Source of the DNA: Polaromonas eurypsychrophila
GTDB taxonomy: Bacteria > Pseudomonadota > Gammaproteobacteria > Burkholderiales > Burkholderiaceae_C
Assembly: GCF_014641715.1 (NCBI RefSeq)
Contig: NZ_BMIG01000003.1
Coordinates: 62,001 to 126,000, forward strand
DNA: 64,000 nt
Direction: 5' to 3'
Shown here one piece after another: positions 36,821 to 45,794 of the stretch (position 1 is its first letter; each line of letters opens with the position of its first letter). The notes below the pieces were generated by a model, which saw only the letters and a program-made list of their open reading frames with translations, made no database searches and was not told the origin of the DNA. The translations under genes were made by a program, and so were the position numbers.

Positions 36821-37165
36821 GTGACCCACGTCGTAACCGACCCTTGCATCAAATGCAAATACACCGATTGTGTCGATGTCTGTCCCGTGGACTGCTTCCG
36901 GGAAGGGCCCGAATTCCTGATCATTGACCCCGGCGAGGGTATTGACTGCGCGGTCTGCATTCCCGAGTATCCGGTCAACGCGATTTATGCCGATGCGGAC
37001 ATACCCGGCGAGTTCAGCGCCTTCCTGGGACTCAATGCCCGGCTGTCCCGGCAGTGGCCAACCATCTCCAGACGCGTCGCCCCTTCTCCAGAGGCGGCAC
37101 AATGGCAGGGTAAAGCCGGTAAGCTTTCGGGCCTGGACCCCGCACTGCTGGCCCCTCCCACCTGA
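36821..37165 (+). CDS. fdxA: FdxA-type ferredoxin lacking two cluster-ligand cysteines
   Basis: A 114-aa protein with a GTG start; the preceding AAGGA has good spacing. The N-terminal CIKCKYTDCVDVCPVDC is intact. In the second motif, where 7Fe ferredoxins have ECIDCAxCxPECP, this sequence reads EGIDCAVCIPEYP: Gly40 (GGT) and Tyr50 (TAT) replace Cys. By analogy with Azotobacter ferredoxin I, these are one ligand of the [4Fe-4S] cluster and one of the [3Fe-4S] cluster. Each change is one base from TGT. It would be the natural electron donor for the divergent reductase, with the next gene supplying electrons from NADPH. The protein may be impaired or may carry altered clusters. Confidence 0.88.
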   Translation: MTHVVTDPCIKCKYTDCVDVCPVDCFREGPEFLIIDPGEGIDCAVCIPEYPVNAIYADADIPGEFSAFLGLNARLSRQWPTISRRVAPSPEAAQWQGKAGKLSGLDPALLAPPT

Positions 37166-37191
37166 TCACCAACTTCCAACCTGCAATCACC

Positions 37192-37965
37192 ATGAGCGCT
37201 TTCAACGAAGAAACCGTTTTGTCCGTCCACCACTGGACCAACAAGCTGTTCACGTTCACCACCACCCGCGACACCTCCCTGCGGTTCAGCAACGGCCACT
37301 TCACCATGATCGGCCTGCGCGTCAACGACAAACCGCTGCTTCGCGCCTACAGCATCGTGAGCCCGAACCATGAGGAACACCTCGAATTCCTGAGCATCAA
37401 GGTGGCCGACGGCCCCCTGACCTCGCGCCTGCAGCACATGAAGGTCGGTGACAAGATCATCGTCGGGCGCAAGCCCACCGGCACGCTGGTGATCGACTAC
37501 CTGTTGCCCGGCAAACGCCTGTACCTGCTGTCCACCGGCACCGGCCTGGCGCCTTTCATGAGCATCATCCGCGACCCCGAGACCTATGAGCGTTTCGAGC
37601 AGGTGGTGCTGGTGCACGGCGTGCGCCAGGCCGACGAGCTGGCCTACCACGACCTGGTGGTCGAACACCTGCCTCAACACGAATTTCTTGGCGAGCTGGT
37701 CTCCAGGCAATTGCTGTACTACCCGACCGTCACGCGCGAAAGTTACCGCAATATGGGCCGTGTCACTGACCTGATGGAAACGGGCAAGATGTTCGCCGAT
37801 CTGAATCTGCCGGCGCTCGACCCGGCCAGCGACCGCGTGATGATTTGCGGCAGCCCGGGCATGCTCAAGGATTTGAAACACATGCTGGAGCAAAAAGGCT
37901 TTCATGAGGGCAACACCTCCAAGCCTGGCGACTTTGTGATCGAGCGGGCCTTCGCAGAACAATAA
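37192..37965 (+). CDS. fpr: Ferredoxin-NADP+ reductase
   Basis: A 257-aa FAD protein of the bacterial Fpr subclass. It has the FAD-binding RAYSIVSPN (about 50-58) and the NADP-binding STGTGLAPF (about 112-120), and ends FVIERAFAEQ, the C-terminal tail typical of Fpr. It begins 26 bp after the ferredoxin gene and is surely cotranscribed. It would reduce the ferredoxin for 6-hydroxynicotinate reduction. Confidence 0.93.
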   Translation: MSAFNEETVLSVHHWTNKLFTFTTTRDTSLRFSNGHFTMIGLRVNDKPLLRAYSIVSPNHEEHLEFLSIKVADGPLTSRLQHMKVGDKIIVGRKPTGTLVIDYLLPGKRLYLLSTGTGLAPFMSIIRDPETYERFEQVVLVHGVRQADELAYHDLVVEHLPQHEFLGELVSRQLLYYPTVTRESYRNMGRVTDLMETGKMFADLNLPALDPASDRVMICGSPGMLKDLKHMLEQKGFHEGNTSKPGDFVIERAFAEQ

Positions 37966-38002
37966 GGCAAGGCTTTCCCGCCTCGGAAACACTGATCACG
38001 AC

Positions 38003-38719
38003 ATGACCGCCAAACCTGTCAGCACCGCGAAAACTGCAAAGCCCGCGCGAACCCGCACCCCAGCTGCCCGACTCGCGTCAGCCAAACGGCCGGGCGTGCG
38101 CGAACAGGCGGCGCAGACCACGCGCGACAACATACTGCGTGCGGCCACCAAGGTGTTTGCGCGTTACGGCTACGAAGGCGGCAGCGTGGAAAAAATCTCC
38201 CAGTCGGCCAAGTCTTTTGACCGGATGATTTATTACTACTTCGGCAGCAAAGAAGGCCTGTTCATCGAAGTGCTGGAAGACATGTACCGGCGCATGAATG
38301 ATGCCGAACTGGAATTGACGCTGGATCTGGCGCAGCCGGTGGAGTCGCTCAAGGACGTGATTAATTTTGTCGTCACCTACTACAGCAAGAACCCGGAGTT
38401 CATCACGCTGCTCAACACCGAAAACCTGCACCGCGGCAAACATATCTCCAAGTCGGCGCGCGCCCGTGACTACTCCTCACCGGCAATTGCCATCATCCGC
38501 CAGCTGCTTGAAAGCGGCGCCAGCCAGGGCGTGTTTCGTGCCGATGTCTCCGCACGCAACGTCTACCTGCTGATCGCGGCAACCGGCTACTTCTATATCT
38601 CCAATCGCCACACACTGTCGGCCTTCCTCGGTGAAGACTTGCAGACGCCGGAAGCGCTGGCGCAGTGGCAGGCTTTCATCATCAGCACCGTGCTGCGCAC
38701 CGTGATGTTGAACCCCTGA
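38003..38719 (+). CDS. TetR/AcrR-family regulator of the nicotinate island
   Basis: A 238-aa protein. After a ~35-residue basic leader, the TetR DNA-binding domain spans about 38-85 (TRDNILRAATKVFARYGYEG, then SFDRMIYYYFGSKEGLF). An all-helical ligand domain follows. It lies between fpr and the enamidase gene in one plus-strand unit and probably represses the hnr-fdxA divergent promoter through the AATGTAG half-sites. The inducer is likely a pathway intermediate such as 6-hydroxynicotinate, by inference. Confidence 0.88.
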   Translation: MTAKPVSTAKTAKPARTRTPAARLASAKRPGVREQAAQTTRDNILRAATKVFARYGYEGGSVEKISQSAKSFDRMIYYYFGSKEGLFIEVLEDMYRRMNDAELELTLDLAQPVESLKDVINFVVTYYSKNPEFITLLNTENLHRGKHISKSARARDYSSPAIAIIRQLLESGASQGVFRADVSARNVYLLIAATGYFYISNRHTLSAFLGEDLQTPEALAQWQAFIISTVLRTVMLNP

Positions 38720-38739
38720 ATCCCTCTCGAAAGACATCC

Positions 38740-39936
38740 ATGGCAGAAGCAGCAGCAAGCGGCAAGTCCGGCAAAGTTGTCATCACCAACATCGGCCTGC
38801 TGCTGTCGGGCGACATCGACCGGCCGATCCTGGACGCCGACACCATCGTCATCAACGATGGCATCATCGTGGCCGTCGGCAAGGCCAAGGACTGCGACAT
38901 GGCGCATGCCCAGACCACCATCGACGCGCACCAGACCTGCGTCGCGCCCGGCCTGATCGATAGCCACGTGCACCCGGTGTTTGGCGACTGGACGCCGCGC
39001 CAGAATCAGATCGGCTGGATCGATTCCACCATGCACGGCGGCGTCACCACCATGATCTCGGCCGGCGAGGTACACCTGCCAGGCCGCCCCAAGGACATCG
39101 TCGGCCTGAAGGCGCTGGCCATCACGGCCCAGCGCGCCTTCGACAACTTCCGGCCCGGCGGCGTCAAGGTGCTGGCCGGTGCCCCCGTCATTGAAAAAGG
39201 CATGGTCGAGCAGGACTTCAAGGAACTCGCCGAGGCTGGCGTGAGCCTGCTCGGCGAGGTCGGCCTGGGCTCGGTCAAGGCAGGTTACGAGGCCAAAGAG
39301 ATGGTGGCCTGGGCGCGCAAATACGGCATCCAGAGCACCATCCACACCGGTGGCCCGTCGATTCCCGGCTCCGGTCTGATCGACAAGGACGTGGTGCTGG
39401 AGGCCGATGCCGATGTGATCGGCCACATCAACGGCGGGCACACGGCGCTGTCGGAGCAGCATGTCTGCGAGCTCTGCGAAAAATCCTCGCGCGCGATCGA
39501 AATCGTGCACAACGGCAACGAAAAGGTCGCGATTGCCGCCGCACAGGCCGCGCTGCAGCTCAAATGCCCGCACCGCGTGATCCTGGGCACCGACGGTCCG
39601 GCTGGTTCCGGTGTCCAGCCGCTCGGCATGTTGCGTCTGATCTCGCTGCTGTCCAGCCTGGGCAACATCCCGGCCGAACTGGCCTTTTGTTTTGCGACCG
39701 GCAACACGGCGCGTATCCGCAAGCTCAACTGCGGCCTGATCGAGGTCGGCCGCGATGCCGACTTCGTGTTCATGGACCGCGCCCAGCACACGGCCGGCCG
39801 CGACCTGCTCGACAGCGTGCAACGCGGCGACATCCCCGGTGTCGGCATGGTGATGATCGACGGCATCGTGCGCTGCGGCCGCAGCCGCAACACGCCCCCG
39901 GCCACCACCATTCCCAGCATGTCGGCGCAGGCCTGA
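38740..39936 (+). CDS. ena: Enamidase (1,4,5,6-tetrahydro-6-oxonicotinate hydrolase)
   Basis: A 398-aa amidohydrolase. It closely resembles, from memory, Eubacterium barkeri enamidase: SGDIDRPILDADTIVINDG, then HGGVTTMISAGEVHLPGRPK and GDIPGVGMVMIDG near the C-terminus, with SRNTPPA after it. The metal ligands start with DSHVHP (about 69-74). Enamidase is a binuclear Fe-Zn enzyme that opens the tetrahydropyridone ring, giving ammonia and (S)-2-formylglutarate. The ATG at 38740 is 20 bp after the tetR stop; the frame is open further upstream. The match extends over the whole length, which makes this the strongest pathway marker in the window. Confidence 0.88.
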   Translation: MAEAAASGKSGKVVITNIGLLLSGDIDRPILDADTIVINDGIIVAVGKAKDCDMAHAQTTIDAHQTCVAPGLIDSHVHPVFGDWTPRQNQIGWIDSTMHGGVTTMISAGEVHLPGRPKDIVGLKALAITAQRAFDNFRPGGVKVLAGAPVIEKGMVEQDFKELAEAGVSLLGEVGLGSVKAGYEAKEMVAWARKYGIQSTIHTGGPSIPGSGLIDKDVVLEADADVIGHINGGHTALSEQHVCELCEKSSRAIEIVHNGNEKVAIAAAQAALQLKCPHRVILGTDGPAGSGVQPLGMLRLISLLSSLGNIPAELAFCFATGNTARIRKLNCGLIEVGRDADFVFMDRAQHTAGRDLLDSVQRGDIPGVGMVMIDGIVRCGRSRNTPPATTIPSMSAQA

Positions 39937-39946
39937 GGCGCAGGTT

Positions 39947-40555
39947 ATGCCGCAGTTTGCGTCACCGACGCGCGATGAACTCGCGCTGCTGGAGCCGCTG
40001 GACCGACTGGGCCTGGCAGATATCGTGCTGGTCGCCACGGCAGCGCAGGCCGACCACGCCTGGAAACTCCTGTCATCCTGCAGCGCGCTCGGTTTCGACA
40101 CCGAATCCAAACCCACTTTTTTCCGCGACCAGGTCTCCGAGGGCCCGCATGTGGTGCAACTTTCCACGCTGGACAGGGCCTGGGTGTTCCAGCTTTTCGA
40201 TGTGCGCTGCCGCGCGATCGTCGCGGCGCTGCTGGAAGCCGAGCACATCACCAAAGTCGGCTTCGGCCTGGCCGGCGACCACACGCAGATCCGGCGGACG
40301 CTGGGCGTGGAGCCGCGCAATGTGCTTGACCTGAATGGAGTGTTCCGCAAAAAGGGTTATGCGAAAGAGATCGGCGTGCGTGGTGCCGTGGCGGTGCTGT
40401 TCAATCGCCGTTTCCTGAAATCAAAAAAAGCCACCACCTCCAACTGGGCCAACCGCCAGCTCAGCGAGAGCCAGTTGGTCTATGCCGCCAACGATGCCTG
40501 GGCCGCGATGCGGGTGTTCGACGCGCTGGGTTGGCCCCCTAGCCAGGGGGTGTGA
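39947..40555 (+). CDS. 3'-5' exonuclease, RNase D/WRN type
   Basis: A 202-aa DEDDy exonuclease. Exo I is GFDTESKP (about 47-54), Exo II is KVGFGLAGDH (about 103-112) and Exo III is YAANDAW (about 182-188, Tyr and Asp catalytic). It has no HRDC domain, so it is shorter than RNase D. It starts 10 bp after the enamidase stop and may be read through from it, but its function is probably unrelated to nicotinate. Confidence 0.88.
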   Translation: MPQFASPTRDELALLEPLDRLGLADIVLVATAAQADHAWKLLSSCSALGFDTESKPTFFRDQVSEGPHVVQLSTLDRAWVFQLFDVRCRAIVAALLEAEHITKVGFGLAGDHTQIRRTLGVEPRNVLDLNGVFRKKGYAKEIGVRGAVAVLFNRRFLKSKKATTSNWANRQLSESQLVYAANDAWAAMRVFDALGWPPSQGV

Positions 40556-40677
40556 ACACCAACAAAATTGCGCTGTGTGAGTGAGGTGAAAACTGCTGCT
40601 CCGGCCATCGCACCCGCAGGAGCTGGCCAGGGTTCTCATGCTTCAATCAGCATGACTAACCCGGTTATCTCCCTGAT

Positions 40678-41208
40678 TCAGCCGCCCAGCAGGCCCTGAA
40701 TAATGTCCACAATCAGGTTGTTCTGCTGCTGCACCAACACGATGTCGCCACCAATGCGGGTATAGCGATAGCCGTAAGGCGCGGGCGGTAGCTGCAAAAT
40801 GACGGGTTGAGGCACGGAATAAGTCGTGACGCCGCGTGGTATCGGTTGGCCCACAACCCAGTTGCGCGCTTGGCCTGGGGGCATGCAGCCATTGTTTTTC
40901 TTGGCCAGCCCTGGAGGGCATTTTTTTCCGTTTGAGTAGTTTTGCACGTAGTACTGACGCACAACCGTACGCTGCTGATCGTTGAAGTAGGTGCCGGGCT
41001 GGATGTCCTTGCGCTCCCGCTTGGCGGCCTTGTCTTGCTCCTTGAATTCATGCTTTTGCTGTTTTCCCTCTGCCTTCTGGGCGTGTTTACCGTTGCCTTT
41101 GCCACGGTTGTCGTCATCGTCCTTTTCCTTTGACAACGCGGGCCCCGCGAGCAAAAGGGTGGCAATGACCAGTGTCACGATGCGGGTTTTGGATGAAAAA
41201 TAAGTCAT
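40678..41208 (-). CDS. Secreted CigR/RcnB-like protein
   Basis: A 176-aa protein with a Sec signal peptide (hydrophobic about 9-24, cleavage after ALS near 26), then a Lys/Asp/Glu-rich stretch (27-68). The C-terminal domain includes [18 protein letters not shown] (about 97-114) and [14 protein letters not shown] (about 146-159). This pattern is what I know from proteins annotated as CigR-family antivirulence regulators, related to RcnB. It is periplasmic, of unknown role. The 122 bp to its left hold nothing I can identify. Confidence 0.75.
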   Translation of the reverse strand: MTYFSSKTRIVTLVIATLLLAGPALSKEKDDDDNRGKGNGKHAQKAEGKQQKHEFKEQDKAAKRERKDIQPGTYFNDQQRTVVRQYYVQNYSNGKKCPPGLAKKNNGCMPPGQARNWVVGQPIPRGVTTYSVPQPVILQLPPAPYGYRYTRIGGDIVLVQQQNNLIVDIIQGLLGG

Positions 41209-41335
41209 GGCGTGAGGTCCTTGAAGCCGAAATTGGCTCCTAAAAGTGTGTCACATTTTCTTACACGCCGAAGTAGGAGCTTTCACGATGTGAGAGTAGG
41301 CCATGGGCTCGGCCGGCAATCGCGAAGAAAAACCG

Positions 41336-41650
41336 TCAGTCGTCCGAGTCCAGGCCAAAGCGCTGCATAAACGCCGCGCAAAAGGCCGCGCTGCCGCTGA
41401 TGGACAAAGTCAGTACATGCCAGGGCGGTGATGCCGCATCGGCGTGCTCTTGCAGGTCGACGTCCCACTCGCCGCCCTCGTCGAGGGGCGCACGCTGCCC
41501 CGCAAACGCTGTTTCAGCCCAGTCCAGAACTTCAGCGATCTCAGCGCGCGCAGCAGCAAGCTGGGCTGACCGCACCGAGGCCATGGCGTCGAAAGTGCCC
41601 CCGCCCTCGGGGTCCTCGCTGAAGTCGAAGTTGAGAAACTGCAGGCTCAT
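41336..41650 (-). CDS. Hypothetical protein, 104 aa
   Basis: A small acidic protein beginning MSLQFLNFDFSEDPEGGGTF and ending FGLDSDD. It has no signal peptide or membrane segment and no recognised family. Its start overlaps the stop of the DUF6172-like gene by 4 bp (ATGA), so the two are translationally coupled and probably work together. The overlap and consistent codon use are the main reasons to accept it as real. Confidence 0.7.
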   Translation of the reverse strand: MSLQFLNFDFSEDPEGGGTFDAMASVRSAQLAAARAEIAEVLDWAETAFAGQRAPLDEGGEWDVDLQEHADAASPPWHVLTLSISGSAAFCAAFMQRFGLDSDD

Positions 41651-41997
41651 TCGCCGGCTTCGGGGTCCTGCATATTCGCGTCACCGCCGCCGCCCTCATC
41701 GTCCAGCGGACGAGGTCGGTGCGTTCGCCGGCCCTCTTTGGCAAGCAGCTCGAGGTAAAAAGAGTCGGCGCCGTCTTTGGCGGCGGCATCGACCAGCGGC
41801 AGGATGGTCGCGAAATGCACCACCGCCGCCGTTTCTTCGCTGGCGCCAAAGCGGCAGTCAAAGTCCCAGAAGTCCACGCCCTTGGGCAAGGCGACGCGGC
41901 GCTGCCGTTTGACGTATTTTCGGATGTCGTGTTTGACCGCGTCCAGCACGCGCTCACGGTTTTTGCCTTCGATGTTCAGCTTGAATGTCTTTTTCAC
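41647..41997 (-). CDS. DUF6172-like hypothetical protein
   Basis: A 116-aa protein beginning MKKTFKLNIEGKNRERVLDA, with RRVALPKGVDFWDFDCRFG in the middle, a pattern I associate with DUF6172 from memory. The C-terminus is acidic. It is coupled to the following 104-aa gene by a 4-bp overlap. No function is known to me. Confidence 0.75.
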   Translation of the reverse strand: MKKTFKLNIEGKNRERVLDAVKHDIRKYVKRQRRVALPKGVDFWDFDCRFGASEETAAVVHFATILPLVDAAAKDGADSFYLELLAKEGRRTHRPRPLDDEGGGGDANMQDPEAGE

Positions 41998-42154
41998 AGA
42001 TGCCTTGAAGTCGATTTTTGACCGGCCCCTGAAATGAGCCGGTTCGCCATCGGTCGATTATGCGGCTTGCCCTCCGGAGCACCGGGTCTGGCGGGCTTAA
42101 ACTGGGCGACTGCGGGGCCGAATCCGGCTCTCGCCTCCTCACGAAGCCCTGTTC

Positions 42155-43420
42155 ATGCCATTTACCTCCCTGGGCTTGTCCCCCGCCCTGCTGCGCGCCG
42201 TCAGCGCCCGGGCTTACCTCGCCCCCACCGCAATCCAGGCGGCCGCCATTCCAGCCGTGCTGCAGGGCCGCGATGTGCTGGCCTCGGCGCAAACCGGTTC
42301 GGGCAAAACTGCCGCCTTTGCGCTGCCGCTGCTGCAGTTGCTGCAGCAGGCGCCCAGCGAGAAACCACGCCGTCTGCGCCTGCTGGTGCTGGTGCCCACG
42401 CGCGAACTGGCCGCGCAGGTCGGCGGAGAAATCCGCAGCCTGGGCCAGCACCTTCCGCAGGCGCTCAAGGTCGCCGTCGTGTTCGGCGGCGTGTCCATCA
42501 ATCCGCAGATGATGAATTTGCGCGGCGGCGCCGACATCGTGGTGGCGACGCCCGGCCGGCTGCTGGACCTGGCCGACCACAACGCGGTGGTCCTCTCTGG
42601 CGTGGCGGCGCTGGTGCTGGACGAGGCTGACCGCCTGCTGGACCTGGGCTTTGCCGATGAGCTCAGCCGCATCCTCGCGCTGCTGCCGGCGCAGCGGCAA
42701 AACCTGTTTTTCTCGGCAACCTTCCCTCCCGCCGTACAGGCGCTGGCCCAGCGCCTGCTGCGCGAGCCTGTGCACATTGATGCGCCGGCCGAAGCCGAGG
42801 GCGAACCGGACATCACGCAGCGCGCGATCGCGGTGGACCCGGGCCGGCGCACGCAGTTGCTGCGGCACCTGATCACGCAAAACGCCTGGCGCCGGGTGCT
42901 GGTGTTTGTCGCCACCAAACATGCCGCCGAAATTGTTGCAGACAAGTTGCGCAAGGCCAGGATTTATGCCGAACCCTTCCATGGCGAACTCAGCCAGGGC
43001 AAACGCACGCAGGTGCTTGCCGACTTCAAGGCCTCGCGGCTCAAGGTGGTGGTGGCTACCGACGTCGCCTCGCGCGGCATCGACATTGCGCAACTGCCGG
43101 TGGTGGTCAATTACGACCTGCCGCGCTCGGCGCAGGATTACATCCACCGCATTGGTCGCACCGGGCGCGCCGGTGAAAGCGGCTTGGCAGTCAGTTTTGT
43201 CAGCGCCGACACCGAGACGCATTTCCGGCTGATCGAAAAACGCCAGGGCGTGAGTCTGCCGCTGGAGCAGGTGGAAGGTTTCGAGCCGCAGCAAGCCGCG
43301 ATAAGCCCTCCTGTTGAAAGCGCCGCGCCCTCAACGGGTGGCGTCAAGGGCAAACGCCCCAGCAAAAAAGACAAGCTACGCACTGCGGCAGCCGTCGCTG
43401 ACAGCGCCAAAGACGCCTGA
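42155..43420 (+). CDS. rhlE: DEAD-box RNA helicase, RhlE type
   Basis: A 421-aa ATP-dependent RNA helicase. It has the Q motif YLAPTAIQ (21-28), motif I AQTGSGKT (45-52), PTRELAAQ, motif II DEAD (about 156), motif III SAT and motif VI HRIGRTGR. The C-terminal tail after the second RecA domain is short and basic (KGKRPSKKDK), as in RhlE. It is likely involved in ribosome assembly or RNA turnover, especially in the cold. It is divergent from the DUF6172-like pair. Confidence 0.88.
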   Translation: MPFTSLGLSPALLRAVSARAYLAPTAIQAAAIPAVLQGRDVLASAQTGSGKTAAFALPLLQLLQQAPSEKPRRLRLLVLVPTRELAAQVGGEIRSLGQHLPQALKVAVVFGGVSINPQMMNLRGGADIVVATPGRLLDLADHNAVVLSGVAALVLDEADRLLDLGFADELSRILALLPAQRQNLFFSATFPPAVQALAQRLLREPVHIDAPAEAEGEPDITQRAIAVDPGRRTQLLRHLITQNAWRRVLVFVATKHAAEIVADKLRKARIYAEPFHGELSQGKRTQVLADFKASRLKVVVATDVASRGIDIAQLPVVVNYDLPRSAQDYIHRIGRTGRAGESGLAVSFVSADTETHFRLIEKRQGVSLPLEQVEGFEPQQAAISPPVESAAPSTGGVKGKRPSKKDKLRTAAAVADSAKDA

Positions 43421-43432
43421 ACGGCCGTCCCC

Positions 43433-43678
43433 TCAGTCGCCGGCGTCGACCCTGGCATGGATACTGGTGATCGCATAGCCTTTTTCGCTGATCTGCTGCT
43501 CCAGCCCGGCAATCGCATATTTGCTGAGTTGCTCGGCATTGGCACCGCCTTCCAGCCCGCGTGCCTCGGTCTCCCAGTCGGTGTTGGTGGCTTCCTCAGG
43601 AATGAGCCGGCCCTCGGGCACGGCCAAATAGGAAAAACGGTGCCCCGATTCGGCACGGCGGTAAATATCCAATCGCAT
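43433..43678 (-). CDS. DUF6139-like small protein
   Basis: An 81-aa protein beginning MRLDIYRRAESGHRFSYLAV. The start at 43678 is chosen because AAGGAG lies at ideal spacing; the frame opens at 43705. I recall the family as DUF6139 in Burkholderiales; no function is known. It converges on rhlE with a 12-bp gap. Confidence 0.75.
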   Translation of the reverse strand: MRLDIYRRAESGHRFSYLAVPEGRLIPEEATNTDWETEARGLEGGANAEQLSKYAIAGLEQQISEKGYAITSIHARVDAGD

Positions 43679-43799
43679 GCTGGCTCCTTTGCGCTTGCTG
43701 GACACCTACCTTAGCGCAGTGCCGGGGCCGCGCTGTAGGAGAAACCCGCATTCGGGACTTGCGGTTCACAGGAGCGGAGACGCCTGACGTGCGTCGCTC

Positions 43800-43850
43800 C
43801 TATTTTGATAGCTATTGACGTCCACTGGGTATGGGCTACAGGCCTATTTT
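43800..43850 (+). repeat. Dispersed short repeat, family A, copy 5
   Basis: CTATTTTGATAGCTATTGAC followed by GTATGGGCTACAGGC. It is a diverged copy in which the GCTTGCGC segment has decayed. Confidence 0.6.
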
Positions 43851-43991
43851 TCTCATAAAACCGGCAGGGCACCGCCCTTGGGCCAGTTTCGCCGGCCTGA
43901 GACACACAGGTGACCTCAAGGCATGACCATCCGCGCTAAGCTGCGCCGCATCCAGGCCGCCCTCCGGCCTTCCACGACAAGGAACTCACCC

Positions 43992-44756
43992 ATGAAAGAT
44001 CTTTTCTCCCTCCAGGGCCGCACCGCGCTGATCACAGGTGGCTCGCGCGGCATAGGCCGCATGATTGCCGCAGGTTTTCTGGCGCAGGGCGCGCGCGTTT
44101 ACATTTCGGCACGGAAGGCCGCCGCTTGCAACCAGACCGCGAAAGAGCTCTCCAGCCAGGGCCACTGCGTCTCGCTGCCCGCCGACGTGTCCACCCCGGA
44201 CGGCATTGCCGCACTGGTCTCCGCGTTTTCGGCACACGAAAGCCAGCTCGACATCCTGGTCAACAACGCCGGCGCGGCCTGGGGCGCGCCTTTTGACGAC
44301 TTTCCGGAAAGCGGTTGGGACAAGGTGGTAGACCTGAACCTCAAGACGCCCTTTTTCCTGACCCAGGCGCTGGCACCGCTGCTGCGCAAGGCGGCAGCAC
44401 AGCGGCCGGCCAAGGTCATCAACATCGCCTCAATCGACGGCATTTCGGTCAACCCGATGGAAACCTACTCGTACGCGGCCAGCAAGGCCGGCCTGATCCA
44501 GCTCACGCGCCGCATGGCATTGCGCCTGATCGAGGACAACATCGTCGTGACCGCCATCGCACCGGGCGCGTTTGCCTCGGACATGAACAAGGACGCGCGC
44601 GACCATGGCGAGGCGGTGGCGGCCCGGGTTCCCGCCGGTCGCGTCGGTGAAGACGCCGACATGGCTGGTGCGGCGATTTACCTGGCCTCGCGTGCTGGCG
44701 ACTATGTGGTGGGCTCCACGCTGGTGGTTGATGGCGGGGTGACCCACGCGCGCTGA
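43992..44756 (+). CDS. SDR-family oxidoreductase
   Basis: A 254-aa short-chain dehydrogenase. The cofactor motif is TGGSRGIG (13-20), NNAG is near 92-95, and the catalytic Ser-Tyr-Lys are in NIASIDG and YSYAASKAG. The start at 43992 has AAGGA upstream; an ATG at 43923 would add an unlikely leader. It stands alone, 264 bp before the second Liv operon, with nothing identifiable in between. The substrate is unknown. Confidence 0.9.
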   Translation: MKDLFSLQGRTALITGGSRGIGRMIAAGFLAQGARVYISARKAAACNQTAKELSSQGHCVSLPADVSTPDGIAALVSAFSAHESQLDILVNNAGAAWGAPFDDFPESGWDKVVDLNLKTPFFLTQALAPLLRKAAAQRPAKVINIASIDGISVNPMETYSYAASKAGLIQLTRRMALRLIEDNIVVTAIAPGAFASDMNKDARDHGEAVAARVPAGRVGEDADMAGAAIYLASRAGDYVVGSTLVVDGGVTHAR

Positions 44757-45020
44757 GCCGCTGGCGCATGGCGGCCATGTCGAGGTGGCTCAACAGCATC
44801 TTTTTGCTTACACTTTTCTTGCAAAAGCAGCGGCCGCATTGCGCAATCGCAGCCGCCAGCACAGTGCGACTCAAACTGTAGTTCGCCGCATCACTACAAG
44901 GCAGGTAAAACTACCTAAGTCCTAACCCGCTGGCACCAGCCATCGCAAGTCGTTAGCATCCAATCCTCTTGTGGCGTGCCCGTGCGTTCGTCCATGCAAC
45001 TTCAATAGCCGGAGAGCAAT

Positions 45021-45794
45021 TTGTCAGCGGAGTTCATTCTTGAAACGCGGGGTTTGACCAAGGAATTCAAGGGATTCGTGGCCGTCAACCAGGTAGACCT
45101 GAAAGTCCAGCGCGGACACATTCACGCGCTGATCGGACCCAACGGTGCCGGCAAGACCACTTTCTTCAACCTGCTGACCAAATTCCTGCACCCGACGTCC
45201 GGCACCATCCTCTTCAACGGCACCGACATCACGACCGAGCAGCCGGCTCAGACGGCGCGGCGCGGCATCGTGCGCTCCTTCCAGATTTCGGCCGTTTTCC
45301 CGCACATGACGGTGCTGGAGAACGTGCGTGCGGCGCTGCAGCGCAACCTCGGCACCTCGTTTCATTTCTGGAAAGCCGAAAGCACGCTGTTTCATCTGCA
45401 CGAACGCGCTCGCCAGTTGCTGGCCGAAGTCGACCTGCAGGACTTTGCCGATGAGCTGACAGTCAACCTTCCCTACGGCCGCAAGCGCGCGCTGGAGCTG
45501 GCCACCACGCTGGCGCTGGAGCCCGAACTGATGCTGCTCGACGAACCGACCCAGGGCATGGGGCACGAGGACGTGGACCGCGTGACACAGCTGATCAAAC
45601 AGGTATCAACCGGCCGCACCATCCTGATGGTTGAGCACAACATGAATGTGGTGGCCTCGATTGCCGACCGCATCACTGTGCTGCAACGCGGCGCCATCAT
45701 CGCCGACGGGCCTTATGCCGAGGTGTCGAAGAATCCTCTGGTGATCGAAGCCTATATGGGCAGTGCCAACACAGAGCTGCAAGGAGCCCATTGA
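45021..45794 (+). CDS. livG: ABC transporter ATP-binding protein LivG (second system)
   Basis: A 257-aa ATPase starting with TTG, preceded by GGAGAG at good spacing; no ATG lies near. Walker A is GPNGAGKTT (39-47), the LivG-type signature is NLPYGRKRALELA and Walker B is LMLLDEPTQGM. Its TGA overlaps the next ATG (TGATG). It is the first gene of a plus-strand Liv operon ordered G-F-K-H-M. The unusual start may limit translation. Confidence 0.9.
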   Translation: MSAEFILETRGLTKEFKGFVAVNQVDLKVQRGHIHALIGPNGAGKTTFFNLLTKFLHPTSGTILFNGTDITTEQPAQTARRGIVRSFQISAVFPHMTVLENVRAALQRNLGTSFHFWKAESTLFHLHERARQLLAEVDLQDFADELTVNLPYGRKRALELATTLALEPELMLLDEPTQGMGHEDVDRVTQLIKQVSTGRTILMVEHNMNVVASIADRITVLQRGAIIADGPYAEVSKNPLVIEAYMGSANTELQGAH

